Assembly (NCBI RefSeq): GCF_003013395.1
Contig: NZ_PXZM01000014.1
Location: 1-64,000, forward strand
From: Brevibacillus fortis
GTDB lineage: Bacteria > Bacillota > Bacilli > Brevibacillales > Brevibacillaceae
DNA length: 64,000 nucleotides
Reading direction: 5' to 3'
The position numbers and the translations under genes were made by a program. Positions 55,616 through 64,000 of this stretch are shown in pieces (positions within the stretch are counted from its first letter, which is position 1; each line of letters starts with the position of its first letter). The notes under the pieces were generated by a model, which saw nothing but the letters and a program-made list of their open reading frames with translations, did not search any database and was not told where the DNA came from.

Positions 55616-56686
55616 ATGCCGTTAACGACATTTACTGGCGCAAAGCCGCTTATTTACAGTTTGACGCAAGATGAAATGAAGGAATGGCTGGTTAGTGCCG
55701 GCGACAAAGCATTTCGTGCGCAGCAAATTTTTGACTGGCTATATGTAAAGCGCGTCACTTCTTTTGACGAGATGAGCAATTTGTCCAAGGAGTTGCGTCA
55801 AAAGCTGGATGACACATTCCGCATGGGCCCGCTCAAGGAAATCACGCATCAGGAATCACAGGATGGAACGATCAAGTTTTTGTTCCAGCTTGTTGATGGA
55901 CATGCGATTGAGACGGTTATTATGCGTCATAACTACGGAAACAGCATTTGTGTTACGACACAGGTTGGCTGCCGTATCGGATGTACGTTTTGTGCATCTA
56001 CTTTAGGTGGACTGAAGCGTAACCTGGATGCAGGTGAGATCGTCTCTCAAGTATTGACGGCACAACGCAGATTAGATGCGGAAGGTGAGCGTGTCAGTCA
56101 CGTTGTCGTCATGGGGATCGGGGAGCCTTTCGAGAACTTTGAGAGCTTGATGGCTTTCTTGTCTGTAATCAACGATAATCGTGGCTTGAACATTGGTGCT
56201 CGTCACATTACGGTTTCCACCAGTGGAATTGTGCCGAAGATTTACGAGTTCACTGAGCGAGGCGGACAAGTGAACCTGGCAATTTCCTTGCATGCTCCAA
56301 ACACGGAGCTGAGAAGCCAGCTGATGCCAATCAACAGAGGCTTCCCGCTTGCTAAGCTGATGGAAGCATGTCACCATTACATTAACAAGACAGGGCGCCG
56401 CATCAGTTTTGAGTACGGTCTTTTCGGCGGGAAAAACGATCAGCCTGAGCATGCAGAGGAGCTGGCGAGTCTCATTGGCGACATGCTTTGCCACGTGAAT
56501 CTGATCCCAGTGAACTACGTACCAGAGCGTGATTATGTGCGCACGCCACGCAATGAGATTTTTCAGTTCAAACGCATTTTAGAGGAAAAAGGAATCAATG
56601 TGACCATCAGGCGCGAGCAAGGCAGTGACATTGCTGCTGCTTGCGGACAATTGAGGGCACAACACGCTAAAGAAACCGTGGGGTGA
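55616..56686 (+). CDS. rlmN: Dual-specificity 23S rRNA/tRNA adenine-C2 methyltransferase RlmN
   Basis: A 356-residue radical-SAM methyltransferase. The CxxxCxxC cluster motif is in [11 protein letters not shown], and [26 protein letters not shown] and the final [10 protein letters not shown], with its catalytic-type Cys, are conserved. It methylates A2503 of 23S rRNA and A37 of some tRNAs. The gene has its own upstream spacer; prpC follows 4 bp later, so it probably leads a four- to five-gene transcript. Confidence 0.95.
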   Translation: MPLTTFTGAKPLIYSLTQDEMKEWLVSAGDKAFRAQQIFDWLYVKRVTSFDEMSNLSKELRQKLDDTFRMGPLKEITHQESQDGTIKFLFQLVDGHAIETVIMRHNYGNSICVTTQVGCRIGCTFCASTLGGLKRNLDAGEIVSQVLTAQRRLDAEGERVSHVVVMGIGEPFENFESLMAFLSVINDNRGLNIGARHITVSTSGIVPKIYEFTERGGQVNLAISLHAPNTELRSQLMPINRGFPLAKLMEACHHYINKTGRRISFEYGLFGGKNDQPEHAEELASLIGDMLCHVNLIPVNYVPERDYVRTPRNEIFQFKRILEEKGINVTIRREQGSDIAAACGQLRAQHAKETVG

Positions 56687-56690
56687 TGCC

Positions 56691-57446
56691 ATGGAAATCG
56701 CGATGAAATCCCATGTTGGCCGCGTTCGTCAGGTTAACGAGGACTATTATGCCTGTGTGACCGATTTAAACGGACGCGTGCTCGCCATTGTAGCAGATGG
56801 TATGGGTGGCCATCAGGCTGGTGATATCGCCAGTCGCCTTGCTGTTGAGCGAATAGTAAAAGAACTGCGTCACCTGGATGGGGACCTCGATGCAGAGGAT
56901 GTGCGTGAGCAATTGATGAACGCCGTCCTACTTGCGAATAAAGAAGTCTATGAATATGCGGTGGAACATCCGGAGTGCAGTGGCATGGGCACAACCGTGG
57001 TTGCTGCTTTGTTCGATCAATCCTCCGTGATTACCGCGCATATTGGAGACAGTCGTCTGTATTTTTACAACCAAGACGGACTGGTCATGAAAACAGAAGA
57101 CCATTCCCTTGTAAATGAGCTGGTGAAAAGTGGACAGATCACAGCCGAGGAGGCGTCTGTCCATCCTCATCGCAACGTCATTATGCGTTCGCTCGGGACT
57201 GAACCGGATGTGCTTGTTGATCTTGGGCAGTTTGAATGGTCAGAGGGTGATATCGTCTTGATTTGCTCAGATGGACTGAGCAACAAAGTGAGTCATCCTT
57301 TCTTAGAAGAAAGTTTGCAGAAACAGATATCGTTACAAGCGAAGGTGGACGGTTTGGTGCAGGAAGCACTGGATGCTGGTGGGGAAGATAACATTACGCT
57401 GGTTGCCGTACGAAATACGCTTGATGCCGGTCAGGAAGAGGGGTGA
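56691..57446 (+). CDS. prpC: PP2C-type serine/threonine phosphatase PrpC
   Basis: A 251-residue metal-dependent phosphatase with VRQVNEDYY, VADGMGGHQAGDIASR, SGMGTTVVAALF, HIGDSRLY, CSDGLSNKV and GGEDNITLV in PP2C order. It dephosphorylates PrkC and its targets. Its stop overlaps the longest prkC frame, and the two are always neighbours in Bacillota. Confidence 0.95.
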   Translation: MEIAMKSHVGRVRQVNEDYYACVTDLNGRVLAIVADGMGGHQAGDIASRLAVERIVKELRHLDGDLDAEDVREQLMNAVLLANKEVYEYAVEHPECSGMGTTVVAALFDQSSVITAHIGDSRLYFYNQDGLVMKTEDHSLVNELVKSGQITAEEASVHPHRNVIMRSLGTEPDVLVDLGQFEWSEGDIVLICSDGLSNKVSHPFLEESLQKQISLQAKVDGLVQEALDAGGEDNITLVAVRNTLDAGQEEG

Positions 57447-57451
57447 GAGAG

Positions 57452-59434
57452 ATGGAAGGTCAACGACTGGGAGGACGATACCAAATAGAATCCCGCGTCG
57501 GTGGGGGCGGTATGGCCATTGTATACAAGGCCAAGGATTTAATATTGAATCGTCAAGTGGCAGTCAAAGTGCTGCGTTCACAGTTTGGTACGGACGAAGA
57601 TTTCGTCAATCGTTTCCGACGTGAAGCGCAGGCGGTGGCGAGCTTATCTCACCCCAATGTGGTTGGGGTGTATGATGTCGGTCAGGAAGGCGATACCCAT
57701 TACATGGTGATGGAGTACATAGAAGGCTATACGTTGAAAGAAGTCATCATTCAACGTGGAGCACTGCCAGTAGAAGAGGCAGTGCGGATCGCCGAGCAAA
57801 TTTGCGATGCACTCGATCATGCGCATCAAAACCAGATCATTCATCGAGATATCAAGCCGCATAACATTATGATTGGAAAAAATGGTCGAGTGAAGGTTAC
57901 GGACTTCGGGATTGCCCGAGCTGTTACTTCAGCAACGATTACGCATACGAATGCGATGCTTGGCTCTGTCCATTATTTTTCGCCAGAGCAGGCGCGCGGT
58001 GGAATTACCGGAGAAAAATCCGATATTTACTCGCTGGGGATCGTCTTGTACGAAATGGTGACGGGTGAACTGCCGTTTTCCGGTGATTCGCCTATATCAG
58101 TAGCGCTCAAGCATTTGCAGGAGCCGCTTCCAGAGCCGCGCCAAGTCAATCCGGCTATTCCACAAAGTGTGGAGAATGTCATTTTGAAGGCGCTGGTAAA
58201 GGATCCGTTTCTCAGATACGCATCCGCGAGTGAAATGCTAGAAGATTTGGAGACCTGCCTGTTTCCAGAGCGATTAAACGAAGAAAAGCTGACGTTCCCC
58301 GTAGATGAAGAGATGACACGTGTAGTGCCGATCATTACACCTGACATGCTCGAAGGCCATAGCAATGGCAAAACCGGTGGAGCGGGGCGAAGCCGCTATG
58401 AGCAGCGTACGGAAGAAGAGGATGCCAAACCCCAGAAAAAATGGTGGGTCAAAGCACTCATGTGGGTGGGGGGTATCGGACTGTTTTTCGTACTGGCATT
58501 CTTCGGATTTAACTTACTGTTGAATATGTTCCCGTCTGTTCCAGAGGCACAGGTACCTCATGTAGAAGGGATAGAAGTGACGCTCGCTGAGAAGAAGATT
58601 CAGGATGCCAAACTCGTTGCCCGCGTCGTGGAAGAAGCCAATGATACGATCGAAAAGGGAATGGTGATACGCCAGGACCCTGCACCTCCCATGCGATTAA
58701 AGGAAAATTCCGTTGTGACCTTGTATGTAAGTAAAGGACAGCAAGAGATCAATATGCCGAATCTGGTGACGCTACCACGGGCAACAGCAGAGGAAGCCCT
58801 GAAAAGTAATGGTTTCAAATTGGAGAATGTCACTTTCGTAGAGGAAGAGGACGACAAGGCCGAGGTAGGAACGGTTACCAAGCAGTCGCCAGCAGCAAAC
58901 GAGAAGGTGTTCCCGACCAAAACGAATGTGACGGTCACGATCAGTAAAGGAAAAGCCTTCGTGAAAATGCCGGATGTGCGGAATAAATCCGTAGAGGCTG
59001 CACAAGTAGAATTGTTCAAAAAAGGGCTGTCTGTCGGTGAAATCAAGGAAGTGCCAACTTATACAACCGACAAACCAGGTATTGTTCTGAGCACCCACCC
59101 ATACGATCCGGGAATGGATGTGCAAAAAGGCGTAGCGGTTCCGCTTGAAGTCAGCAATGGTCAATACCCGCAAGACGCCAAGCTGGCAAACGTTCCGGTT
59201 TTTGTAGAGGTTGTACCTGGTGAAACACTAGAAGTGAAAATTGAAGTGACCGATGCTCGTGGAGAAGCAAAAGTTATGCACACGGATACGATCACCGAAA
59301 ATAAAGAGTACGATGTACAAATCGTCTTGGCGCCACAGAAAGACTCGGTAGTCAAGGTTCTTGTAAAACGATCGACTGATCAAGGCTTCAATGAGTACCA
59401 GACGATTCCAGTTTCGTATAACAGCTTGCCATAG
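57452..59434 (+). CDS. prkC: Serine/threonine protein kinase PrkC (PASTA kinase)
   Basis: About 660 residues. The kinase domain has GGGGMAIVYKA, VAVKVLRSQF, HRDIKPHNIM and VTDFGIARAV. One transmembrane helix (ALMWVGGIGLFFVLAFFGFN, about 337-356) follows a linker, then PASTA repeats (three are clear: VPHVEGIEVTLAEKKIQ, MPNLVTLPRATAEEALKSNGF, MPDVRNKSVEAAQVELFKKGL) and a short beta-rich C-terminal domain. It senses muropeptides and signals spore germination. ATG 57452 has GAGGGGTG upstream; the in-frame GTG 57443 overlaps prpC. Confidence 0.95.
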   Translation: MEGQRLGGRYQIESRVGGGGMAIVYKAKDLILNRQVAVKVLRSQFGTDEDFVNRFRREAQAVASLSHPNVVGVYDVGQEGDTHYMVMEYIEGYTLKEVIIQRGALPVEEAVRIAEQICDALDHAHQNQIIHRDIKPHNIMIGKNGRVKVTDFGIARAVTSATITHTNAMLGSVHYFSPEQARGGITGEKSDIYSLGIVLYEMVTGELPFSGDSPISVALKHLQEPLPEPRQVNPAIPQSVENVILKALVKDPFLRYASASEMLEDLETCLFPERLNEEKLTFPVDEEMTRVVPIITPDMLEGHSNGKTGGAGRSRYEQRTEEEDAKPQKKWWVKALMWVGGIGLFFVLAFFGFNLLLNMFPSVPEAQVPHVEGIEVTLAEKKIQDAKLVARVVEEANDTIEKGMVIRQDPAPPMRLKENSVVTLYVSKGQQEINMPNLVTLPRATAEEALKSNGFKLENVTFVEEEDDKAEVGTVTKQSPAANEKVFPTKTNVTVTISKGKAFVKMPDVRNKSVEAAQVELFKKGLSVGEIKEVPTYTTDKPGIVLSTHPYDPGMDVQKGVAVPLEVSNGQYPQDAKLANVPVFVEVVPGETLEVKIEVTDARGEAKVMHTDTITENKEYDVQIVLAPQKDSVVKVLVKRSTDQGFNEYQTIPVSYNSLP

Positions 59435-59452
59435 TGTAGTGGAGGGACATGA

Positions 59453-60343
59453 ATGCCAGAAGGACGGATTGTGAAAGCGCTCAGCGGTTTCTATTATGTA
59501 GCCGACGAAGGGCGAATCTACAGTTGCCGTGCACGCGGGCTCTTCAAGAAAAAAGATGCAAAAGTAAATCCACTGGTTGGGGATTGGGTCGTATACGATG
59601 TGATCAATGAAGAAGAAGGCTATGTGATGGAGGTGGGCGAACGGACGAATGAGTTGGTTCGTCCGCCCATTTCCAATGTGGATCAGGCAGTGCTCGTCTT
59701 TTCGATGTACAAGCCGATGTTCAGTCCGTTGCTGCTGGACAAGTTTCTGACGCACACGGAGCATGCTGGGATCGATTCCGTGATTGTGCTGTCCAAAGCC
59801 GATCAAGTGTCGGAAGAAGAGGTAAACGAAATCGTCCAGAAGTATGAAGCAATTGGGTATCGCGTGATTCCGACCTCAACAGTGGACGAACGCGGTATGG
59901 AAGACGTGCGTGAGATTTTGCGGGACCGCATCTCGGTTTTTGCAGGTCAGTCAGGTGTAGGCAAATCCTCGCTGATCAATATGCTGTATCCAGGAGTCAG
60001 CCTGCAGACAGGAGATGTCAGCCAAAAGCTCGGACGCGGAAAGCATACAACGCGTCACGTCGAACTAATTCCGCTTGCGGGTGGCGGCTATGTGGCAGAC
60101 ACACCAGGATTCAGTTCACTGGAATTTATCGATTTCTCCGAGCTTGATTTGGCGGAATCCTTCCGGGATTTTGCCGACCGCAGCACGGGATGCAAATTCC
60201 GCGGCTGTCTTCACATCAGTGAGCCAGCTTGTGCTGTACAAGCCGCACTGGAAGCTGGTGAGATCAGTGAGCAGCGCTACGAACACTACAAACAATTCCG
60301 CGAAGAGCTAAAAGAATACCAACGGAGGAACAAACCATGGTAA
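59453..60343 (+). CDS. rsgA: Ribosome small-subunit GTPase RsgA
   Basis: A 296-residue circularly permuted GTPase for late 30S assembly. An N-terminal OB-fold ([18 protein letters not shown]) precedes the G domain, with the G4 motif (LSKAD), G1 [12 protein letters not shown] and G3 DTPGF in permuted order. The C-terminal zinc site is [22 protein letters not shown] lies upstream; rpe starts in its last codons. Confidence 0.95.
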   Translation: MPEGRIVKALSGFYYVADEGRIYSCRARGLFKKKDAKVNPLVGDWVVYDVINEEEGYVMEVGERTNELVRPPISNVDQAVLVFSMYKPMFSPLLLDKFLTHTEHAGIDSVIVLSKADQVSEEEVNEIVQKYEAIGYRVIPTSTVDERGMEDVREILRDRISVFAGQSGVGKSSLINMLYPGVSLQTGDVSQKLGRGKHTTRHVELIPLAGGGYVADTPGFSSLEFIDFSELDLAESFRDFADRSTGCKFRGCLHISEPACAVQAALEAGEISEQRYEHYKQFREELKEYQRRNKPW

Positions 60344-60987
60344 AAATCGCACCTTCTATCCTATCTGCTGATTTTGCCCGTCTGGGTGAAGAAATTCTCG
60401 ATGTCGAGAAGGGAGGAGCGGACTGGATTCACGTGGATGTGATGGATGGACACTTCGTTCCAAACATTACGATTGGCCCTCTGATTGTGGAGGCGATTCG
60501 TCCAGTGACCAAGCTGCCTCTCGATGTACACTTGATGATCGAGGAACCAGATCGCTACATTCCGCAATTCGCGAAAAGTGGGGCAGACTGGATTACTGTT
60601 CATCAGGAAGCATGCCGCCATCTGCATCGCACGCTGCACTTGATCAAGGAGCAAGGTGTAAAAGCAGGAGTGGTATTGAACCCGGCTACACCGATTTCCA
60701 CGATCGAGCCGGTCCTTGCTTATTTGGATATGGTTCTCCTCATGACAGTGAACCCTGGTTTTGGTGGACAAAAATTCATTCACAGCGTTGTACCAAAGGT
60801 TGCCGAGTTGCGTCAAATGCTGAACGAACGTGGCTTGGGGCATGTGGAAATCGAAATCGATGGCGGTGTCAATGCACAAACAGCACGTTTGTGCGAGGAA
60901 GCAGGAGCGACTGTCCTCGTTGCAGGAAGCGCGGTATTCAATCAGGCAGATCGCGGTCAAGCGATCGCTGCGATTCGTGGACAGTAA
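60337..60987 (+). CDS. rpe: Ribulose-phosphate 3-epimerase
   Basis: A 216-residue TIM-barrel enzyme that interconverts ribulose-5-phosphate and xylulose-5-phosphate. The signatures [42 protein letters not shown] and [10 protein letters not shown] are visible. The start overlaps rsgA by 7 bp, after AACGGAGG. Confidence 0.95.
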   Translation: MVKIAPSILSADFARLGEEILDVEKGGADWIHVDVMDGHFVPNITIGPLIVEAIRPVTKLPLDVHLMIEEPDRYIPQFAKSGADWITVHQEACRHLHRTLHLIKEQGVKAGVVLNPATPISTIEPVLAYLDMVLLMTVNPGFGGQKFIHSVVPKVAELRQMLNERGLGHVEIEIDGGVNAQTARLCEEAGATVLVAGSAVFNQADRGQAIAAIRGQ

Positions 60988-61004
60988 GAATAACAAGTAG
61001 TTGT

Positions 61005-61043
61005 AAGCTGGCGACGATATTCAATCGACGTCAGCTTTTTTTG
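61005..61043 (+). terminator. Terminator after rpe
   Basis: AAGCTGGCGACG pairs with CGACGTCAGCTT with one bulge, followed by seven T. The A+T-rich 61044-61372 that follows holds no gene I can support. Confidence 0.8.
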
Positions 61044-61372
61044 TGCTTTCTTCTGTCGAAGTTTATTTGTAATCATCTGAATATTATAACTAATTATGTG
61101 ATAAATCAATTAATAATAAAGATAAAAGTATTATTATTTTTCTTACTACGAATATAATGAAATCGAATTATTCCGGTTTTTATAAGGAATATAGTGGGTG
61201 GAAGGTAAAGGTAAATTAACAAAAATAAAACAATATGGAAAATATTGCTTTTTGATAAATATAATGATTAAATCAAATTATCCAGATGATGGTAAATATT
61301 TCCTGTCTGAGAGATACTGGCCAGTATCAAGAAAATTCTCGCCCTCTAAAAAAAATCAGGAGCTGATCATGA

Positions 61373-61837
61373 ATGAAATCGTTATTGAAAAACAGTGTAG
61401 CGGTTCTCACAATTCTCTCCATCCTGCCATTTTCACAAGCTGCAGTACACGCTGAACAAAAACATTCGGAGCCGATCTCGACTTCTCAAGTAGACGTGCA
61501 AACCAAAAAATTGTCTATCGAAAAAGAAGGCAGATTGTCAGCGGCTGAACGAGCATTCGTAGGAAAAGTAAAATCGAAAAAGGGTGTACATCGCCAAGGC
61601 GACCTTTATGTGGTCTCCCGCGGTGAAATGCCAACCTCTGGCTATGGTATGAAGGTTGTTGGTACTCAGCAAGGATGGGAAATGCTCACGGTTTATGTAG
61701 AGCTGACAAATCCTGTGCCAGAAGATATTACAATGCCAGCGGTGCACACACCTTATCTCATTGTGCGGGCAAGCCTACCATCATATACAACAATGGTGTT
61801 TGTGGATGCAACAACAGATAAGGTGTTGTTCCGATAA
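61373..61837 (+). CDS. Secreted PrcB-like domain protein
   Basis: A 154-residue exported protein with signal peptide MKSLLKNSVAVLTILSILPF...VHA. The mature part ends in a PrcB-C-type fold: KKGVHRQGDLYVVSRGEMPTSGYGMKVV and LTVYVELTNPVPEDITMPAVHTPYLIVRA. Such domains occur in protease-complex-stabilising proteins. AGGAGCTGATC lies upstream of the ATG. The region before it is A+T rich, unlike its neighbours. Confidence 0.7.
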   Translation: MKSLLKNSVAVLTILSILPFSQAAVHAEQKHSEPISTSQVDVQTKKLSIEKEGRLSAAERAFVGKVKSKKGVHRQGDLYVVSRGEMPTSGYGMKVVGTQQGWEMLTVYVELTNPVPEDITMPAVHTPYLIVRASLPSYTTMVFVDATTDKVLFR

Positions 61838-61860
61838 ACTGCTTAATGTATAGAAGTGAA

Positions 61861-61893
61861 AAAAGGCCGGATGATTATATCCGGCCTTTTTTT
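61861..61893 (+). terminator. Terminator after the PrcB-like gene
   Basis: AAAAGGCCGG and CCGGCCTTTT form a perfect stem, followed by TTT. Confidence 0.9.
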
Positions 61894-61946
61894 AGTCGGG
61901 ACATGCATGTCCTCTTTCTTTCAACAGCTGCATGGCTATTAAAAAT

Positions 61947-62007
61947 GCCCCCTTAGATTTTCATCGGGCAAACCTGGTGGTTTTTCCCATGACGATTCTA
62001 AGGGGGC
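61947..62007. repeat. 61-bp palindromic intergenic element
   Basis: A perfect 11-bp outer pair (GCCCCCTTAGA at 61947-61957, TCTAAGGGGGC at 61997-62007) encloses a second hairpin (GGGcAAACC / GGTTTttCCC). Its form resembles REP-type dispersed repeats, but only one copy is in the window. Confidence 0.7.
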
Positions 62008-62047
62008 TCGTCTCAGAGCTGCTATCCTATTTATGATGTGTGGAAAA

Positions 62048-62470
62048 TTAAGGCTGATCCGATGTTGCATACGTACCAGCGATCAAATCATGGATCGAGC
62101 GTTTATCCTGACGAACACCGACCATGATGGCGCTGACAATTATACCAAGACCAAGTGTAATGACGTACACGATCCCTCCAACGAAGTTGCGCAGCAGCAT
62201 GGTTCCGATTCCTACAGGCTCTCCATCGATTCTGGCGATGCGTATACCAGCAATTCTTTTGCCCACCGTATAACCATGCCAGAATACAGGCACGAGGAGG
62301 CTGTACAGCGAGGAGATGATATTGGTAACAAGATTGTCTTCTGTATTTCCTGTAATGATATAGCTGATCAATAGTAGTGGTAGTCCGATAATAAGTGCAT
62401 CTAGCAGACCGGCACCAAGCCGGAGCCAAAATCCTACGGGATTGCTTGGCAATGTGGTGTTTGATTCCAT
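62048..62470 (-). CDS. RDD family membrane protein
   Basis: A 140-residue RDD-domain protein with three hydrophobic segments. The Arg-Asp-Asp region appears as FWLRLGAGLLDALIIGLPLL, and GKRIAGIRIARIDGEPVGIGTMLLRN is also typical. Function is largely unknown. AAGGAGAGG gives ATG 62470; the frame is open to 62533. Confidence 0.85.
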   Translation of the reverse strand: MESNTTLPSNPVGFWLRLGAGLLDALIIGLPLLLISYIITGNTEDNLVTNIISSLYSLLVPVFWHGYTVGKRIAGIRIARIDGEPVGIGTMLLRNFVGGIVYVITLGLGIIVSAIMVGVRQDKRSIHDLIAGTYATSDQP

Positions 62471-62533
62471 GTTTTCCCTCTCCTTGTTATTCGAATAGGA
62501 ATATATATGACTGCCCATCCGAAAATAGTGCAA

Positions 62534-62574
62534 AATAAGGCTCCGTCGCCAAAGTAGACGGAGCCTTATTTTTC
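62534..62574 (-). terminator. Terminator of the M20 peptidase gene
   Basis: AATAAGGCTCCGTC pairs perfectly with GACGGAGCCTTATT. Confidence 0.85.
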
Positions 62575-62600
62575 CATAAAATTATACACCTGTAAATTTA

Positions 62601-63734
62601 TTATGACAAGGTTAAAAACATCCGAAGCATCACAGCAATCCGGCCAGGAATGGCGTCAATGACGATATGTTCGTGGGAAGCGTGGGCTCCATCACCAACA
62701 GGTCCCAATCCGTCAAGCGTTGGTGTACCTGCATCAGCGGCGAAGTTTCCATCGCTTGTTCCACCGACAGCTTGCTCCGTCAATTCAAAGCCTTCCAGAC
62801 GCGCTTGTTCCTGCGCATGCAAGAACAGTTGCTCGGTACCCGCTGTTCGTTCCATGGGAGGCTTGGTGATCCCGCCTTCCACGCATAGCTTGGCTTCTGG
62901 ATGGACAGGGGTCAGCTGGCTCATCAAGCGGGTAATGCGCTCACCCTCCTCCCGGCTTTCGATGCGTACATCGATTTCTGTCATGGCAAAGTCAGGCACG
63001 ACGTTTGATGCACTTCCACCTGTAATGGTACCGACAGACAAAGTCGTGCCCGCCTCATAATTCGTAAACGATTGAATATCGAGGACGTGGTGAGCCAGCT
63101 CAGCAATCGCATTGATCCCCTTGGCGTGATCATTGCCCGCATGCGCAGCGCGGCCTGTTACTTTTAAAATGAAGTCTCCGCCGCCTTTTCTGCTTGTTTT
63201 CAAAGAGCCATCTCCAGCGGCAGGCTCCAGTACCAATGCATATTTACTTCTTTTTGCTTCCTCTCTAATGAGCATTTCGGAGGACACACTGCCAATCTCT
63301 TCATCGGTATTCCAAAAAAAGACGAGCTTATTTTTGGGCGAAAGATTATGTTCCATCATGGCGCGCAGGGCGAAATAGCTAAAAACGATCCCCGCTTTCA
63401 TGTCATATGTACCAGGCCCATAGAGTCGGCCATTTTCCTCGCGACAAGGCTCTACGGCTAATGTACCTATTTCTTTTACGGTATCGAAGTGACCGAGAAT
63501 GAGGATTTGTTCATCGCCATCTCCATACTCCACTCGCAACTGATTTCCGTATTGCTCTTGTGGCAAGCTCTCCACTCGACACCCCAATTGACGAAAGCGT
63601 TCTGCAATCAAGCTGCCTAATTCATCGACAGCTTGCTTGTTATGGGTGGGTGTTTCCATCTCTACATATGTACGTAGCTCCTCGACAATTTCTGGGAGCT
63701 GTTGCCGAAAATAGGACGTCCAATTTTTCTTCAT
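62601..63734 (-). CDS. M20-family metallopeptidase
   Basis: A 377-residue zinc peptidase of the carboxypeptidase G2-like branch. Metal-site motifs in order are LGHFDTV, GTYDMKAGI, WNTDEEIGS and ALVLEPA; the lid domain holds GRAAHAGNDHAKGINAI. Substrates in the family are short peptides or N-acylated amino acids. A GGAGGC site precedes the ATG. It ends in a terminator shared by no other gene. Confidence 0.88.
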   Translation of the reverse strand: MKKNWTSYFRQQLPEIVEELRTYVEMETPTHNKQAVDELGSLIAERFRQLGCRVESLPQEQYGNQLRVEYGDGDEQILILGHFDTVKEIGTLAVEPCREENGRLYGPGTYDMKAGIVFSYFALRAMMEHNLSPKNKLVFFWNTDEEIGSVSSEMLIREEAKRSKYALVLEPAAGDGSLKTSRKGGGDFILKVTGRAAHAGNDHAKGINAIAELAHHVLDIQSFTNYEAGTTLSVGTITGGSASNVVPDFAMTEIDVRIESREEGERITRLMSQLTPVHPEAKLCVEGGITKPPMERTAGTEQLFLHAQEQARLEGFELTEQAVGGTSDGNFAADAGTPTLDGLGPVGDGAHASHEHIVIDAIPGRIAVMLRMFLTLS

Positions 63735-63978
63735 GTCAGCCTCCTGTGATTCCTTTTACTAGCACTATAAAGCCTTGTTTGCTTTTCTGCCACACAAATA
63801 AAGATTTGTGAATAAAATTCAGTATATTCCGCATTTAAAATGTAAGTAAAAAATGATTGAAATTGTTCAGATTATGAGTAAAATAATCATTGTGATGCAT
63901 AAATATAAGTTTTCATGCAAATTAATGCTGCAAATAGACTGCTTTTATGCGTATAAATCATATTTATGGGGGTTCAAC

Positions 63979-64000
63979 ATGAAAAAATCTAAATCATTCC
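63979..64000 (+). CDS. Start of a further gene, cut by the window end
   Basis: ATG 63979 with GGGGG 7 bases upstream, then KKSKSF..., probably a basic signal-peptide start. Only seven residues are visible. The 245-bp A+T-rich spacer before it holds no clear feature. Confidence 0.4.

Noticed and set aside
61044..61372. Open frame at 61198-61455 in A+T-rich DNA
   Set aside because: No ribosome site, it overlaps a well-supported gene in another frame, and the product has no recognisable features.

Overview
The window reads as a chromosome segment of an endospore-forming Bacillota bacterium, most likely Brevibacillus or a close relative. This assignment is inference from content. The supporting features are a PyrR-attenuated pyr operon, a GerA-type germinant receptor operon, S-box and cobalamin riboswitches, remA-gmk-rpoZ-coaBC-priA-def-fmt-rsmB-rlmN-prpC-prkC-rsgA-rpe in the usual Bacillota order, strong AGGAGG-type ribosome binding sites and frequent GTG/TTG starts. 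No rRNA, tRNA, CRISPR array, complete insertion sequence or prophage was seen.

Layout. 1-1064 has no gene but holds alternating large palindromic elements (two copies of a ~235-bp element flanking a different ~200-bp palindrome). 1065-5091 carries a small kinase-like protein, lspA, an RluD-type pseudouridine synthase, a VOC protein and a secreted beta-propeller protein. 5112-15574 is the pyrimidine operon pyrR-pyrP-pyrB-pyrC-carA-carB-pyrF-pyrE, with three PyrR-binding attenuators and one promoter; it lacks pyrK/pyrD. 15562-20899 holds an ArsR regulator with a saccharopine-dehydrogenase-like gene, a glycine-rich peptidoglycan-binding-domain protein, a GNAT/tail-collar gene remnant and a TPR-AAA ATPase. 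20279-24152 is zwf and a Gfo/Idh dehydrogenase flanked by two cyclase-family (arylformamidase-like) genes. 24239-28315 is a germinant receptor operon in the order A-C-D-B on the minus strand.

28473-31366 holds a DinB protein, a broken O6-methylguanine methyltransferase, a cobalamin riboswitch driving two overlapping tiny ORFs, then two tandem SAM-I riboswitches in front of hom. 31426-44909 is a mosaic of accessory genes: CapA, VOC, truncated NUDIX, CcdC, MFS, CPBP protease, a KptA-like protein with altered signature residues, DUF309, a stand-alone sigma-1.1-like protein, YjzC, GntR, a Cys/Gly-rich protein, a CoA-transferase/enoyl-CoA hydratase pair, a candidate structured RNA and a Q/G-rich protein. 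44925-60987 is core housekeeping: rqcH, yicC, remA, gmk, rpoZ, coaBC, priA, def, fmt, rsmB, rlmN, prpC, prkC, rsgA, rpe. 61373-64000 has a PrcB-like secreted protein, a palindromic repeat, an RDD protein, an M20 peptidase and the first codons of a further gene.

How the genes work together. The pyr operon makes UMP and imports uracil, and UMP/PyrR controls it by transcription attenuation. The riboswitch block senses cobalamin and SAM ahead of homoserine dehydrogenase, the entry to threonine and methionine. The def-fmt, prpC-prkC, and rqcH/remA/gmk/rpoZ genes serve protein maturation, cell-wall and dormancy signalling, ribosome rescue, biofilm-gene control, nucleotide supply and transcription. 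Three gene remnants (GNAT/collar, ogt, NUDIX) mark places where the accessory segments have been rearranged.
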